From contig OY821519.1 in NCBI GenBank assembly GCA_963682025.1, positions 145,328,394 to 145,392,393 on the forward strand: a stretch of 64,000 nucleotides of DNA. The letters are read 5' to 3'. The stretch is from Cordilura impudica (lineage: Eukaryota > Arthropoda > Insecta > Diptera > Scathophagidae). Below, piece by piece: positions 35,292 through 46,049 of this stretch. A model generated the notes under the pieces. That model ran no database searches, was not told the DNA's origin, and saw only the letters and a list, made by a program, of their open reading frames with translations. Positions within the stretch are counted from its first letter, which is position 1. Each line of letters opens with the position of its first letter. The position numbers were made by a program, and so were the translations under genes.

Positions 35292-38232
35292 ATGAACACA
35301 AGAGAAAAAGAACAAGTGTATTTTCTCGGCTATGATGCCAGCCAGAGTGTTTTGTTTTATAACATGAGAAAGGTAAAGCTAGAACTTCGTGCAAGTGCTT
35401 CTCTTGTAGTAAAAGAAGTAGAAGTTTTATGGAACAAAGCACGAATCCCAATAAGATCTACTGATAAATGTGTTTTAAAGGTAGAAAGTTTATATTTGGA
35501 ATGGAAAAATTTACAGAAAAGTTCGAAACGCCAAACATTATAACAGGAGAAACGAGAGAAGGAGTTTGTTATAAATTTGACGATTTGTTTGACGTTGCTC
35601 ATTCTAATGCAAATCGATTCGAGAGAAGAATAAAGAACGTTTTCAAGACAAAACAAGTAAGAAAATTATAGTCCGTCTAGACCGACTATATGATACCCCA
35701 TACCATGCGTTTAGAAACCCTATCTCTTAGGCCCAACTAACTGGACATAGAAAATAAGCAAAAACCAAATTTGTGTGGGATTTTTATTAATTTTTTTGGG
35801 TGCAGATATGAAAAAGTTCATATCGCATGCTATATCTATATGGGGACTAGGTCCAAAAATGGACCAATCCTGAGCATGTTTGGTAAAATCTCTTGTATTT
35901 TGCAAAAATATATACAAACAAAATCTGAGAAGAATCAGTGCAATATTTTTGTTTTTTAATAGATTTAAGTGAAGATCGGGAAGCAGCTCTATATGGGGCC
36001 AAAGGGATCATTTTTGGACTACTGATTAATGAACGTAATGAACGCATACAAAACCCAATTTGAGTAAGATCAATATGAAAATTTGGATCTTATGGCAATT
36101 TATGTCGATTTCATAGGGGTAATTTGTATGGGGGCTAGGTCTGAACATGGACCGATTCTCACCAATTTCAATAGCGTTCATACCATGGCTGATTGAAGCT
36201 TATATACCATCAAAAGCTTATATATCATCAAAATATATTCATATTTGCGACCAACAATTTGATTACAAGGTTTACATGGACACACAGATGGACGGACGGA
36301 CGGACATTGTTAAATCAACTCAGAAAGTGATTCTGATTCGATTGGTATAATTAAAGATGGGTCTAGGTCAAATATTTTTGGTTGTTACAAACAGCAGCAC
36401 AAAGTCATTATACCCAAACCACATAGTGTTATAGGGTACAAATACGGTCGTATTGCAAGGTAAATATTGAAGTGTGCTTTGTACTAATTTATATTTTAAA
36501 AATGACAATACTATATTTTTGTAAAAGTATTTTATTTTTATAAAACTACATTATGTGTTCCCATATTTCTTAAACAATTTTGTAGGCGAATATGACAACA
36601 TTGAATCCCAGTCAAGTGACGAAGAGGCTATTGACAATTACGAAATTGAAAAAATTCCAGACCCAATGTATGAAATAGGTGCCAGTACTTCAAGAAAAAA
36701 AGAGGTCGACAAAATTTTATAACACCAGAGCTAGTATCAGTTTTAGTTAAGTGTAAAGTAAGTGATCGTGATGCCTTTCGAATTCTAATAGCAACTGCTC
36801 AAGCTTTGCACCATGACGTAAATGATTTAGTAATAAATGCCACTTCAATCCGCCTGTCACGTACGAAGTTTCGTTTTGATGCAGGCAAGAAAATTCGTGA
36901 AAAGTTCCAAAAGAAGCATTTTACAGCAGTAACTGTTCATTGGGATGGTAAAATGTTGCCATCATTAATGAGCAGAGAACGAGACTATCGTCCTCCTGTA
37001 ATTATATATTTTGATGGAACTGAGCAGTTACTCGGAATTCCGGCGATAAGTTCAGGTACGGGAAAACAGCAAGCAGCGGCCGTCTTAGATTTGCTTAAAC
37101 AATGGGAGCTCGATGAAAAAGTTGAAGCTCTGTGCTTCGATACAACCACAGCAAATACAGGAAGGATTCAAGGTGCGTGTGTGCTTTTGGAACAAACACT
37201 CAGCAGAGATCTTCTGTACTACCCATGTCGTCATCACATATTTAAAATACTTTTACGGAGTGTATTTGAAGCAAAAATGTCAACGTTTTCTGGTCCCACT
37301 GTCAAAATATTTCAAAGATTCAGGGATGACTGGTGTAAGGTAGTTAAAAGTAACTTTAAATCTGGTGTTTAAGGCATATATGTGAAAAATGTAATTGGGG
37401 ATACAACGGAGATATATAAGTTAGTTTTAATTAGTTTAAGCAAAATGCAACCACGGGAAGATTACAAAGAACTCCTTCAGTTGGCAATATTTTTACATTT
37501 CGAATGCCCGGAACATTCCACCATGCACGTTGGATGTCTAAAGCAATATATTGCTTAAAAATTTATATTTTCGGGACCAGCTTTTTCCGTCTGGCTATGA
37601 GATTAATGCCATTCGAGATGTATGTATTTTCATTATAAAAATATATAAAAGTTTGGATTAAAGCGCCAATTGTAACAGAAGCTCCCAACCGAGATTTGAC
37701 ATTATTAAAAAGTTTATATCTTTACAATAATGTTGATGAAAATTTAATTCGAGAGCTAACTAGAAAGTTCTGCAGCCATTTGTGGTACATTTCGCCATAA
37801 TTAGTAGCGCTTTCTTTCTTTGATAAACAGATTTCAAACGACTCAAAACGACTTATGGTAGCAGCTTTAAGTCAGCCTGGTGATTACAATTCTTCCTCAT
37901 CAAATAGATCAGTATACGAACAAAAATATCGAGAATTTTATTTCGTAAAAGACCTTAAATTTTTTCAAAAGGTATTCCATTTCAACGGATTTTTTACAGA
38001 AAGATCCTGGAGAATGGCAAAATGATCAGTCGTATAAAATAGACTTGGTTTTTGTAAGTAAATTGAGGATTGATTGTTAACGATACTGCAGAAAGGGCTG
38101 TAAAGCTTATGGAAGAATTTAATCAAGTTTTGTCACTTCATCAAGAAGAAAAACAATTTATAATGCAAATTGTAGCTGATTATAGGAAATAGTATCCTAA
38201 GGCAAACAAATCAGTTTTAATAAGTGAATAAA
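35292..38232 (+). pseudogene. hAT-like transposase of hAT-2 (pseudogene, interrupted)
   Basis: Same protein family as the gene at 7768-10,010 but clearly diverged. Exon 1 gives VEVLWNKARIPIRSTDKCVL and, after a frameshift near 35,530, YKFDDLFDVAHSNANRFERR. It is cut at 35,653 by family I copy F. The frame resumes at about 36,438 and reaches a GT-AG intron at 36,460-36,585. Then come GEYDNIESQSSDEEAIDNYE, a shift near 36,710, and the catalytic part (36,806-37,372) with VHWDGK, FDTTTANTG and CRHHIFKILL. After the stop at 37,370 the rest is heavily broken, yet DYKELLQLAIF, NDTAERAVKLMEEFN-like and EEKQFIMQIVADYRK blocks can be followed to about 38,230. Intron positions differ between the two paralogues. 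Confidence 0.8.
35654..36440 (-). mobile_element. Family I DINE-like repeat, copy F (in the hAT-2 coding exon)
   Basis: Full-length minus-orientation copy with the stem TATAGTCC-GTCTAGAC-CGACTATA at its start, (GGAC)n near 36,288-36,305, ending TATAGGGTACA. Without it, the exon reads on from FKTK to VVLQ and through the downstream splice to GEYDN. Confidence 0.85.
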
Positions 38233-38803
38233 TTGTTTCGAAATTTGCTTAGTAAAAACTAGATAAAAATAATATTTCATAAAAATAATTTTTTTTAAAT
38301 AAGTATAATGAGCAAATGCAAATACCAAAATAATATAATATTATTAAAAAAACACAATAAATTAAACACAACAGAGGCTTATTTAAGTTATTTTTTTAAT
38401 AAAAAAAAATTAATTTCACATAAACTATCAAAATCGTACTGTTTGGAGAAAAAATGGCATAACTTAAAATAACAGTGTTTGAACACTATTTGTTATGGAA
38501 CTCAGATTCAGAAGGAATATAATCATTATAATATTTCCAAAAATATATTAGATTTCAACATGAACTTACATTTAAACAACAAATTTATTTTGATAATATT
38601 ACCATTTTGTGAGCGGATGCGGCACGCCTTCTCCTATTCCAATCTGACTAAAATTTTCATCAACGTATTTCCTGGCTACAGATAACATTTCTAGGGGGGA
38701 GTTAAGGTGCACTTTTTTACTTTTAAAAATAAAGCGCACCCTAATACACCTACATAAATATTTTTTCACACTTTTTGAACGTAATCATTTAGTTTTCCAC
38801 ATA

Positions 38804-39216
38804 TCGCACCTGTACCTCTAAAGTGATTGACTCACTCAAAATTTTTCAATTTTCACTTTTTGCAAGAAAACGATACACAATAGTCTTATCTATCCACTGT
38901 AAAAATCTTACATCGGTTTTTCTAGTGTTTCGCAAAAAAAAAAACAACTGTTGTAACCCTCTTTGTGTTATAAGAGTAGCTTCTTTAGAACCCACTAAAA
39001 ACACATATTTTGAGTTGCACCCAAAAAACTTGGTATTTTTGATGATCACTGAAAAAATCTCAGAAACAACTACTGTTATATACTTATTATTCGCAATTCT
39101 TTACAATGAAACAACTGTTTTTAAATTTTATAGTAAATATTAAAAAAAACCGTTTTTTACATCTACTGAAAATTTGTAAATTTTGAGTTGACTCACTTTA
39201 GAGGTACAGGTGCGAT
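38804..39216. mobile_element. MITE with ~45-bp inverted repeats
   Basis: Left TCGCACCTGTACCTCTAAAG and right CTTTAGAGGTACAGGTGCGA are perfect complements, continuing through TGACTCA...TCAAAATTT. Flanked by ATA/TAT, consistent with a TA duplication. 413 bp, no coding capacity. It lies 60 bp beyond hAT-2. Confidence 0.85.
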
Positions 39217-40712
39217 ATGTATGTATAGAAGAGAAAGTACAAAATATATAATACTAGCCAACAAGGTTTTGGACTGGAGCAACCAAATATTTTTCCTAGG
39301 CTAATTTGTTGGGCTGAATTCGAGATACAAAAAAAATGTTTTTATTCGTTTTTTACTTAAAAAATCATTAGTTTATTTAAAATTCAATGAATTTTCAAAA
39401 GTGAATGGCGTTATTTGAACGTCGCACAGTGGCGCCTTTCCCCAAATAGCGTGGCAAAATTAAAAAATTTGATAGAAGCATTCAGTAAAATAAATAAATG
39501 TATAGGATAGAGGATTTCTCACCGATTAAGAATCAATAAGCGGTTTTAAAATCGGAAAAAAATTATGGATGATAGAGCTCCGCAAAGTTGGAATTTTTTT
39601 AGCTGTTAGAAAAACGCCCAAAATTTTTTGAAAAATATCCTCTTTCAAATCAGATTCTAGGCAAAGTAGTGAACCGATTATAATGGTTTCGGTGTCGTTT
39701 GAAAGGTTTTTTAGTTTTTATTAAACAAAATAAAAATGATGTTATTTGGTCATTCACTTTTTCACACAGTCTCAGTTTTTCAAGTATACTATATTTTGGT
39801 AGTTTTTTCTATTTTGATAGAATAGAACTAAAAATCTTTAAATATCTTTACTTAGGTATTAGCTAAAATGGTTTACTAATATAATACTCTAACTAGTTTA
39901 AGTGAATTTGGCTGCATATACTTGCCTGTCTGCACGCAACAACCATAAAGCTGTAAAAACATCTTGACATACACTGGATAGATGGGTAGACGTGTTTTTG
40001 CCATAACTCACTGAAAAATTAATCGATTTTAAAGTTATATGGCTTATATTTAAGGCTATAAAATACCAAATATTACCAAATTTTTACAGATTTTTATTTT
40101 ATTTTTCACGTTTTTTTTTTTTTTTGTGCTTGAAACAAAAATTTTAATTTTTTCATATTTTATTTTGATTTTGAGAGGATGGCGAAGTGTTTTTAGAAGA
40201 TTGTTAATGTTCTGTAATTTTTATGTATTGGCAGTAATAATAACTGCAAACTTATTAATGAATTCAGCACAATAAAAAATTCGCTTGCGCTATCTGATTT
40301 ATTTTAAGCGGCCCAAAATTTCCAGTGTTCAAATTTTGTTAATGAATTCAATATAATAAGAAATTTGCACTCAAAAATAAAAAAAAAATTGATTGCGCTA
40401 CCTAGATTCCTTTTTAAAGTTCGAAAATTTACAATGTATGTATTTTGCAACAATCAGAAACTTTTGACCTGATGCCAGCTCAAAATATTAATTTAACTTA
40501 ATAAAAAATTTCCAATTAAAAATTTAAAACAACGAAATTTAAAACAACGAATAATGTTGGAGGCCTTTTTTAGACCCACTAATTCATCACGAAGACATGT
40601 AAGATCTCGAAAGGATTTGGAAGAACATAATTATAGCTCCGATATGTTAAGTCTATTAGATATCGCTCCCAATGTTAATGACTATTTTAAAGAGAACTAA
40701 CTAATAGAAAAA
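39217..40712. other. AT-rich stretch with one Transib-like end and a small orphan ORF
   Basis: CGCACAGTGGCGCC at 39,424-39,437 repeats the terminus of the Transib element at 49,874, but no partner end was found. A 48-codon ORF (40,554-40,700; EAFFRPTNSSRRHVRSRKDL ... NDYFKEN) has more balanced codons than its surroundings but no recognised family. The rest is low-complexity AT-rich DNA. Confidence 0.45.
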
Positions 40713-41511
40713 ACAAGTAAGAAATTATAATCGCTCTAGACCATGGTTAAGAGACCATATCTCTTCGGTTCCACTAATTCGATATAGAAAATAAGCATAA
40801 ACCAAATTTGAGTGGCACTGTTATTAATTTTTTTGGCTGCAGATATGGAAAAGTTCATATCGGGTGCTACATTTATATGGAGACTAGGTCGAACAATGGA
40901 CCGATCCTGACCATATTTGGTAAAGTCACTTATATTTTGAAAAAATATATAAAAACCAAAAACCAAAAACCAAATTTGAGAAAAATATGTGCAATATTTT
41001 TGTTTTTTGATAGATTTAAGTGAAGATCGGGAAGCACTTCTATATGGGGCCTATGACTAAGAATAGTCTTGTACGGATTATGTTTGGACTAGTGCTTAAT
41101 GGATATAATAAACATACACAAACCTAATTTGACTGAGATCTATATGATAATTAGGAACTTGTAGCAATTTATGTCGATTTTCATAGGGGTCATTTGTATG
41201 GGGTCTAGGTCTGAACATTAACCTAACAGCGTTCATCCTACGGCCGATAAAAGCTTATATACCCAATTTCACCGAAATATATTTATATTTACGACCTGTA
41301 GTTTGATGACAAGGTTTACATGGACACACAGACGGACGGACGGACGGACGGACGGACGGATCCCGCTAAATCGACTCAGAAAGTGATACTGAGAAAGTGC
41401 TTCTGAGTCGATCGGTATAATAAAAGATGGGTCTAGGCTAAATATTTTTGGTAGTTACAAACAGCAGCACAAAGTCATTATACCCAAACCACATGGTGCT
41501 ATAGGGTATAA
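40713..41511 (-). mobile_element. Family I DINE-like repeat, copy G
   Basis: Minus-orientation copy. Its hairpin is shortened (AATCGCTCTAGACC). It has a long GGAC run (41,333-41,360), a small tandem duplication of AAAACC near 40,955-40,975, and ends ATAGGGTATAA. Confidence 0.8.
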
Positions 41512-42137
41512 TTACACTGTGGAACAAATTCAAAAGTTAGGTCGATTCTGAGAGTGAGGGGTGAAAAAAGAGGCTAAATTAGAAGACCCGTATCGCGGCG
41601 TTTGTTTATGTTAGTTCGAATTTTTTTTTAATCGACCTTCGAACTTTGCAGTCAAATGCCGATTTTCAACATATTGTTTATATGGTTTTTTGGCTATAAC
41701 TCCTCGACTAATTGATATTTTTTCAATATGTAAAAGCCAAATTATTGCTAGAGACCTGTGCAACAATTTTGCTAATGAAGCAAAATGTTGGAAATATTAT
41801 TTTTTTTCATGCTTTTTGAAAATATTTTCCACAAAACTAAGTCTTTTTTGCTTTCTGTTTGATCTATAATATGCTTCTCAGTTTCTTCAATAAATTTCAT
41901 TTGAAAAGAAAACAATCATAATACAAAACTTGCGTTTTCCAGCTTAATATTAATTTACTTCTCATATTTTATGTACCAATTTTGTTCAGTGTTGGTGTAG
42001 AATATTCTTGTGCACCGAGTTAATTATCTAATTATCTAAGTTTCTTTACTGCCAACATCTTTTACCTGGCTAACGATTGTTTACAGTCTGTTATGATTTT
42101 AGCCGCTACTTTAAATAGACTCTGAAACCATTTTTAT
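41512..42137. other. Spacer, nothing recognised
   Basis: AT-rich, no coding pattern. CACTGTGGAAC at 41,515 resembles a transposon terminus but stands alone. Confidence 0.45.
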
Positions 42138-42722
42138 AATCTATACCATATGTGGTCAAGGTATAATGACTGGTATAATGATGATGTTTGTAACTATCAA
42201 AAATATTTGACCCAGACCCACCTTTAATTATACCGATCGACTCAGAAGCACTTTCTTATTCGATTTAGTGACGTCCGTCCGTCCATCTGTGTGTCCGTGT
42301 AAAAACCTTTTAATCAAACTACAGGTCGCAAATGTGAAAATATTTTGATGAAATTTGGTGTGTAAGCTCCTATCAGCCACAGCATGCATGCTATTGAAAC
42401 TCGGTGTATGTTCAGACACAGTCCCCATACAAATGACACCTATGAAATCGACTTAAATTCTCATATGATTTAAATTATCATATAGATCTCAGTCAAATTG
42501 GGTTTTTATGTGTTTATTACATCGATTAATTAGTAGTCCAAAAATAAACACTACAGGACAATTTTTAGTCATAGCCCCCATATAAAGACGCTTCCCGATC
42601 TTCACTTAAATCTATCAAAAAACTAAAACAGTTGAGATTTTTTTAAAATTTGGTTTGCATATGTTTTCGACCTAGTCCCCATATAAGTATGGCATTCGAT
42701 ATGAACTTTTCCATATTCAAAG
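42138..42722 (+). mobile_element. Family I repeat, copy H (3' deleted)
   Basis: Starts ATACCATATGTGGTC and runs to about 42,722, where it lacks the hairpin end. An internal deletion near 42,660 removes the stretch between TTTGGTTTGCATATG and TCGACCTAGTCCCC. Confidence 0.75.
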
Positions 42723-42726
42723 GAAA

Positions 42727-43180
42727 AACAAGCAAGAAAATTATAGTCGGTCTAGACTGAGTATACGATACCCTATACCATGGTTTAGAGACTCTATTTC
42801 TTCGGTCCAACTAATTGGATATAGAAAGTAAGCATAAGCCAAATTTGAGTGGCATTGTTATTAATTTTTTTGGCTGCAGATATGAAAAAGTTCATATCGG
42901 GTGCAATATTTATATGGGGACTAGGTAAAAAAATAGATCGATCTTGACCATATTTGGCAAAGTCACTTATATTTAAAAAAAAAATACAGAAACCAAATTT
43001 GGGAAAAATCTGGGCAATATTTTTGTTTTTTGGATAGATTTAAGTGAAAATCGGAAAGCAGCTCTATGACAAAGAATTGTCCTATATGTATTATATTTGG
43101 ACTACTGATTAATGGATATAATAAACACATACGAACCCAATTTGACTGAGATCTATATGATAATATGGATCTTTGCAAAA
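42727..43180 (-). mobile_element. Family I repeat, copy I (truncated)
   Basis: Starts CAAGCAAGAAAATTATAGTC with the hairpin and runs to about 43,180, stopping inside the element before the GACG block. It abuts copy H in inverted orientation, only a few bases apart. Confidence 0.75.
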
Positions 43181-45566
43181 ACTGTGTGAAAAAAAGTGTT
43201 ATCTCTGATCGGAAAAGTTGTTGAATTACATTTTTGATGCTCAACTTTTTTTTACACTGACTTATTAATTCAGTTAATACTTTGATTACTTGATTTAGCG
43301 AAGTTAATACTTGTTTGAAGTTCTCTACGCCTTTTCAGTTTACCAGCATTTTTCAATATTTCAATAACAGTTACATGTCCCAGTTTGACAAAATTGGCAT
43401 CCGCTAAAGCTTAGTCGTCTTTAAATGTTATTAGGTATATTTCAAGGTGTATTTTTTTAAGAAACAATTTATCTTTTATCAGACCATGTGTGACACCATG
43501 AAGAAATAAATTAAATCTGCAGACAAATGGGTTTGTAACATCGAAAATTTACATCACTTGAACTAAATGCTAAATAAAAGAAACCACGTGTAAATGTAAA
43601 TGAAACGATAAAATTTAACTTGATAACAATAAGATATTCACACTAAGTGATCAAAGGAATAAATTTACAATAGAAATCAAATCAATAACAAAATATAAGG
43701 ATGGATACTTATTTATTTATTGACATTGTAGAAATTGTCATTTATCAAATACATTCCATTTGTGCAAGGGGTAAAATAAATTGAATTTCATTTTGGTAAT
43801 AATAGAAAGAAAGGTGGAAATTTCTAGTCGTTAAATATATAAACAGTAGCAGCCTGTATTCATAATGAAACCCCAGCACTCTCATAGACATCGCAAACAA
43901 TGACCTTTTGGTTCGAATGTTTTTAATCTTAACAAGTCGTTAAAAGTTCATTGTGGACTTCAATTTATCAAGAAGGGTTACAAAATCAAGTCTGTATCAG
44001 AATGTATATTCACTTTATGATTGGAAATCAACGCTTCAATCAGCATTTGAATGTTGGTTATCTAATTTAAATAATTATTATTAAAACTTAAAAAAAAACA
44101 TATAAGGATACTATCAAAATAGGACACAATTCTAAAGCAAAATTAAAATAAAAATATTTGCACCGGTTTTTTCATAGTTAACAAAAGTTTAAGAGGACAC
44201 AAAGAGAAAACTTCTTGGACAATCACTCTACTGTAGGAGCTGTATGGATGTGGATGAGATGCAGTCAGTGTCATTCCTTTAGTCTTTTAGGACTGAAGGA
44301 ATGACACCTAAGATAACTAAGGGAAAGATTCCTTTTAAATTTGAGCTTCATAATAGATGTTGCACTAGTTGTTGACTTCATGCGGATATCCGGGTGATTC
44401 AGGACCCGAACTTAGCGGGCAATCTTTTCTGTCATTTTCAAAATCATTCCTATCTATCTTCTAAATGTTATCATAATGGGCCATAGCCTTCGCGTAAATT
44501 CTATTTCAAGAGGGCTATCCACCAACCCTAACCTTGAAAATTCGGTTAATCAATCATCAATTTAAAAATATATTTTAAAAAAAATTCAATTGAGTATTGA
44601 CTAAAAATATTTTTCAATTGTAGTTTTGCCATTTTAGTTTTGCCATACTGTCCAGATATTTTCATTTAATAAAATCGAATTTTAAAATATTATTATCTGA
44701 ATGAGCTAGTAACTTAAGGATATATTTTATAAGAAATAATAATAAAAGCAAGTAAGAAATTAAAGTCACTCTATACGGATAATAAGAGGATGAATTATCA
44801 TTGCAAAACATTGCAGCCAGGAACGACGAAAAATTGCTTTTAATGCGTTTTTTGGGTTATTAGTTTGTTTCTGAACTATATTAAATACCTCGTATAGCAA
44901 TTATTATTTAGTAAATTATACAGAGCGCGAGCGGTAGAATATTTAGCATAATCTAAAGTTCGACAGGATTTTGCGATTTGTTCTGTTTTATAGCCTCGAT
45001 AATTAACTTGAATTCCATAGAGGACCGGTATGCTCAAAATTCTGATAGGAAAGAGGAATGCATTCAGAAAAACCATCGTTCAAAATATCGTACAATATTA
45101 CCAAAAGGCAGTCCTTGGTGCAAGTGTTAAGGAGCTGATTATCAACCAAAAAATGACCAGTCAATATGATAAATCAGTTTTTTAGATTTTGTTTTGTTTT
45201 TTAGATTTTTTATATGTGTGAATTGAACAAATTTAGCTAGAAATTTTGATGAAATGTTATGATAAGCACAACATTAATTTAACTTTTTTAGTCCATTTTT
45301 ATACGTATCAAATAATAATCGGGATTATGTATTAAAAAAACTAAATACATCTATAACGAAACTTTATAATTCAAAAAGCAGGCATTCATTGAATAAAGTT
45401 AGGATTTCAATCTAAAAGAAATCACTTCTGTCTCCATTTGTCCAATTACTTGGTTTTAAATTGTTAACACAATTTTCATACTGACATATTTTTTACCTCT
45501 TAAAAGCGTTTTTAAAAAGTTAACATCTTCAAAATTTTTTATTAATATGAACTGTTTTAGTTAAAA
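43181..45566. other. 2.4-kb AT-rich stretch with a strong hairpin
   Basis: No gene supported. A 17-bp stem with one mismatch lies at 44,268-44,307 (arms GTGTCATTCCTTTAGTC and GACTGAAGGAATGACAC, six-base loop). A scrap of the family I hairpin end (AAGTAAGAAATTAAAGTC) lies near 44,751. A minus-strand ORF at 44,876-45,076 has no recognised domain. Confidence 0.5.
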
Positions 45567-46049
45567 CAAGTAAGAGTGTTTAATTCGGCTGTGCCGAATC
45601 TTTGATACCCTCCACCTCGGTTTGAGTATTGATAATAAATGTAAACAAAATATAGGAAAAAGTAAACAATTTGTTAAACTTAATATCAAATTATTTCAGA
45701 AAATTCTTTGGGTTGGTTTTCGTCTTTTCTATTATTTCGGATTTATTTCGGTGTTTGCTTTTTGGTCATCGTGGTTGCTGATCGCCATGCATTTAGGTTA
45801 TATAAATTTCTGTTGATACAATCGAAAATACAGTTATTCCACTTTAGAACAATTCAGTTGGCGAATATTTTTTCTGTGTGTAGTTGAAAAATAATATTGA
45901 CATTCAAGTTAAAATAGAAATAACTATTTCAAAGCTAATTAGAACAAAAATTGTGGCGCCATCTACTGCGGCATAGTCACGCTGAGCAAAATGAAATGTA
46001 TTTTCCCCATAACAAAATATTGAAGAATTTTATGTAAATAAAATAATAT

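Larger units (their letters stand above)
34654..38743 (+). mobile_element. Decayed hAT-like transposon, paralogue of hAT-1 (hAT-2)
   Basis: Ends TAGGGTGCGCCTTAT and AAAGCGCACCCTA, again of the Y-A-R-N-G type. Inverted repeats run about 145 bp (34,654-34,800 against 38,600-38,743) and share AACTCCCCCC and GGAGAAGGCGTGCCGCA. The flanks (CACTGCAT and ATACACCT) are not duplicated, so the target duplication is lost or the ends have been rearranged. It includes a ~790-bp family I insertion. Confidence 0.8.

Noticed and set aside
38823..39143. 106-codon ORF
   Set aside because: It lies entirely inside the MITE at 38,804-39,216 and has no recognised domain.
41505..41530. CACTGTG at 41,515 as the partner of the Transib-like end at 39,425
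   Set aside because: Sequence inside the heptamer (towards TTATACCC) belongs to family I copy G and does not match the Transib end.
44876..45076. Minus-strand ORF as a LINE C-terminal fragment
   Set aside because: Only a vague FPIRILSIPVLYG resemblance to the LINE block IPSLLYGC; neighbouring blocks are absent.
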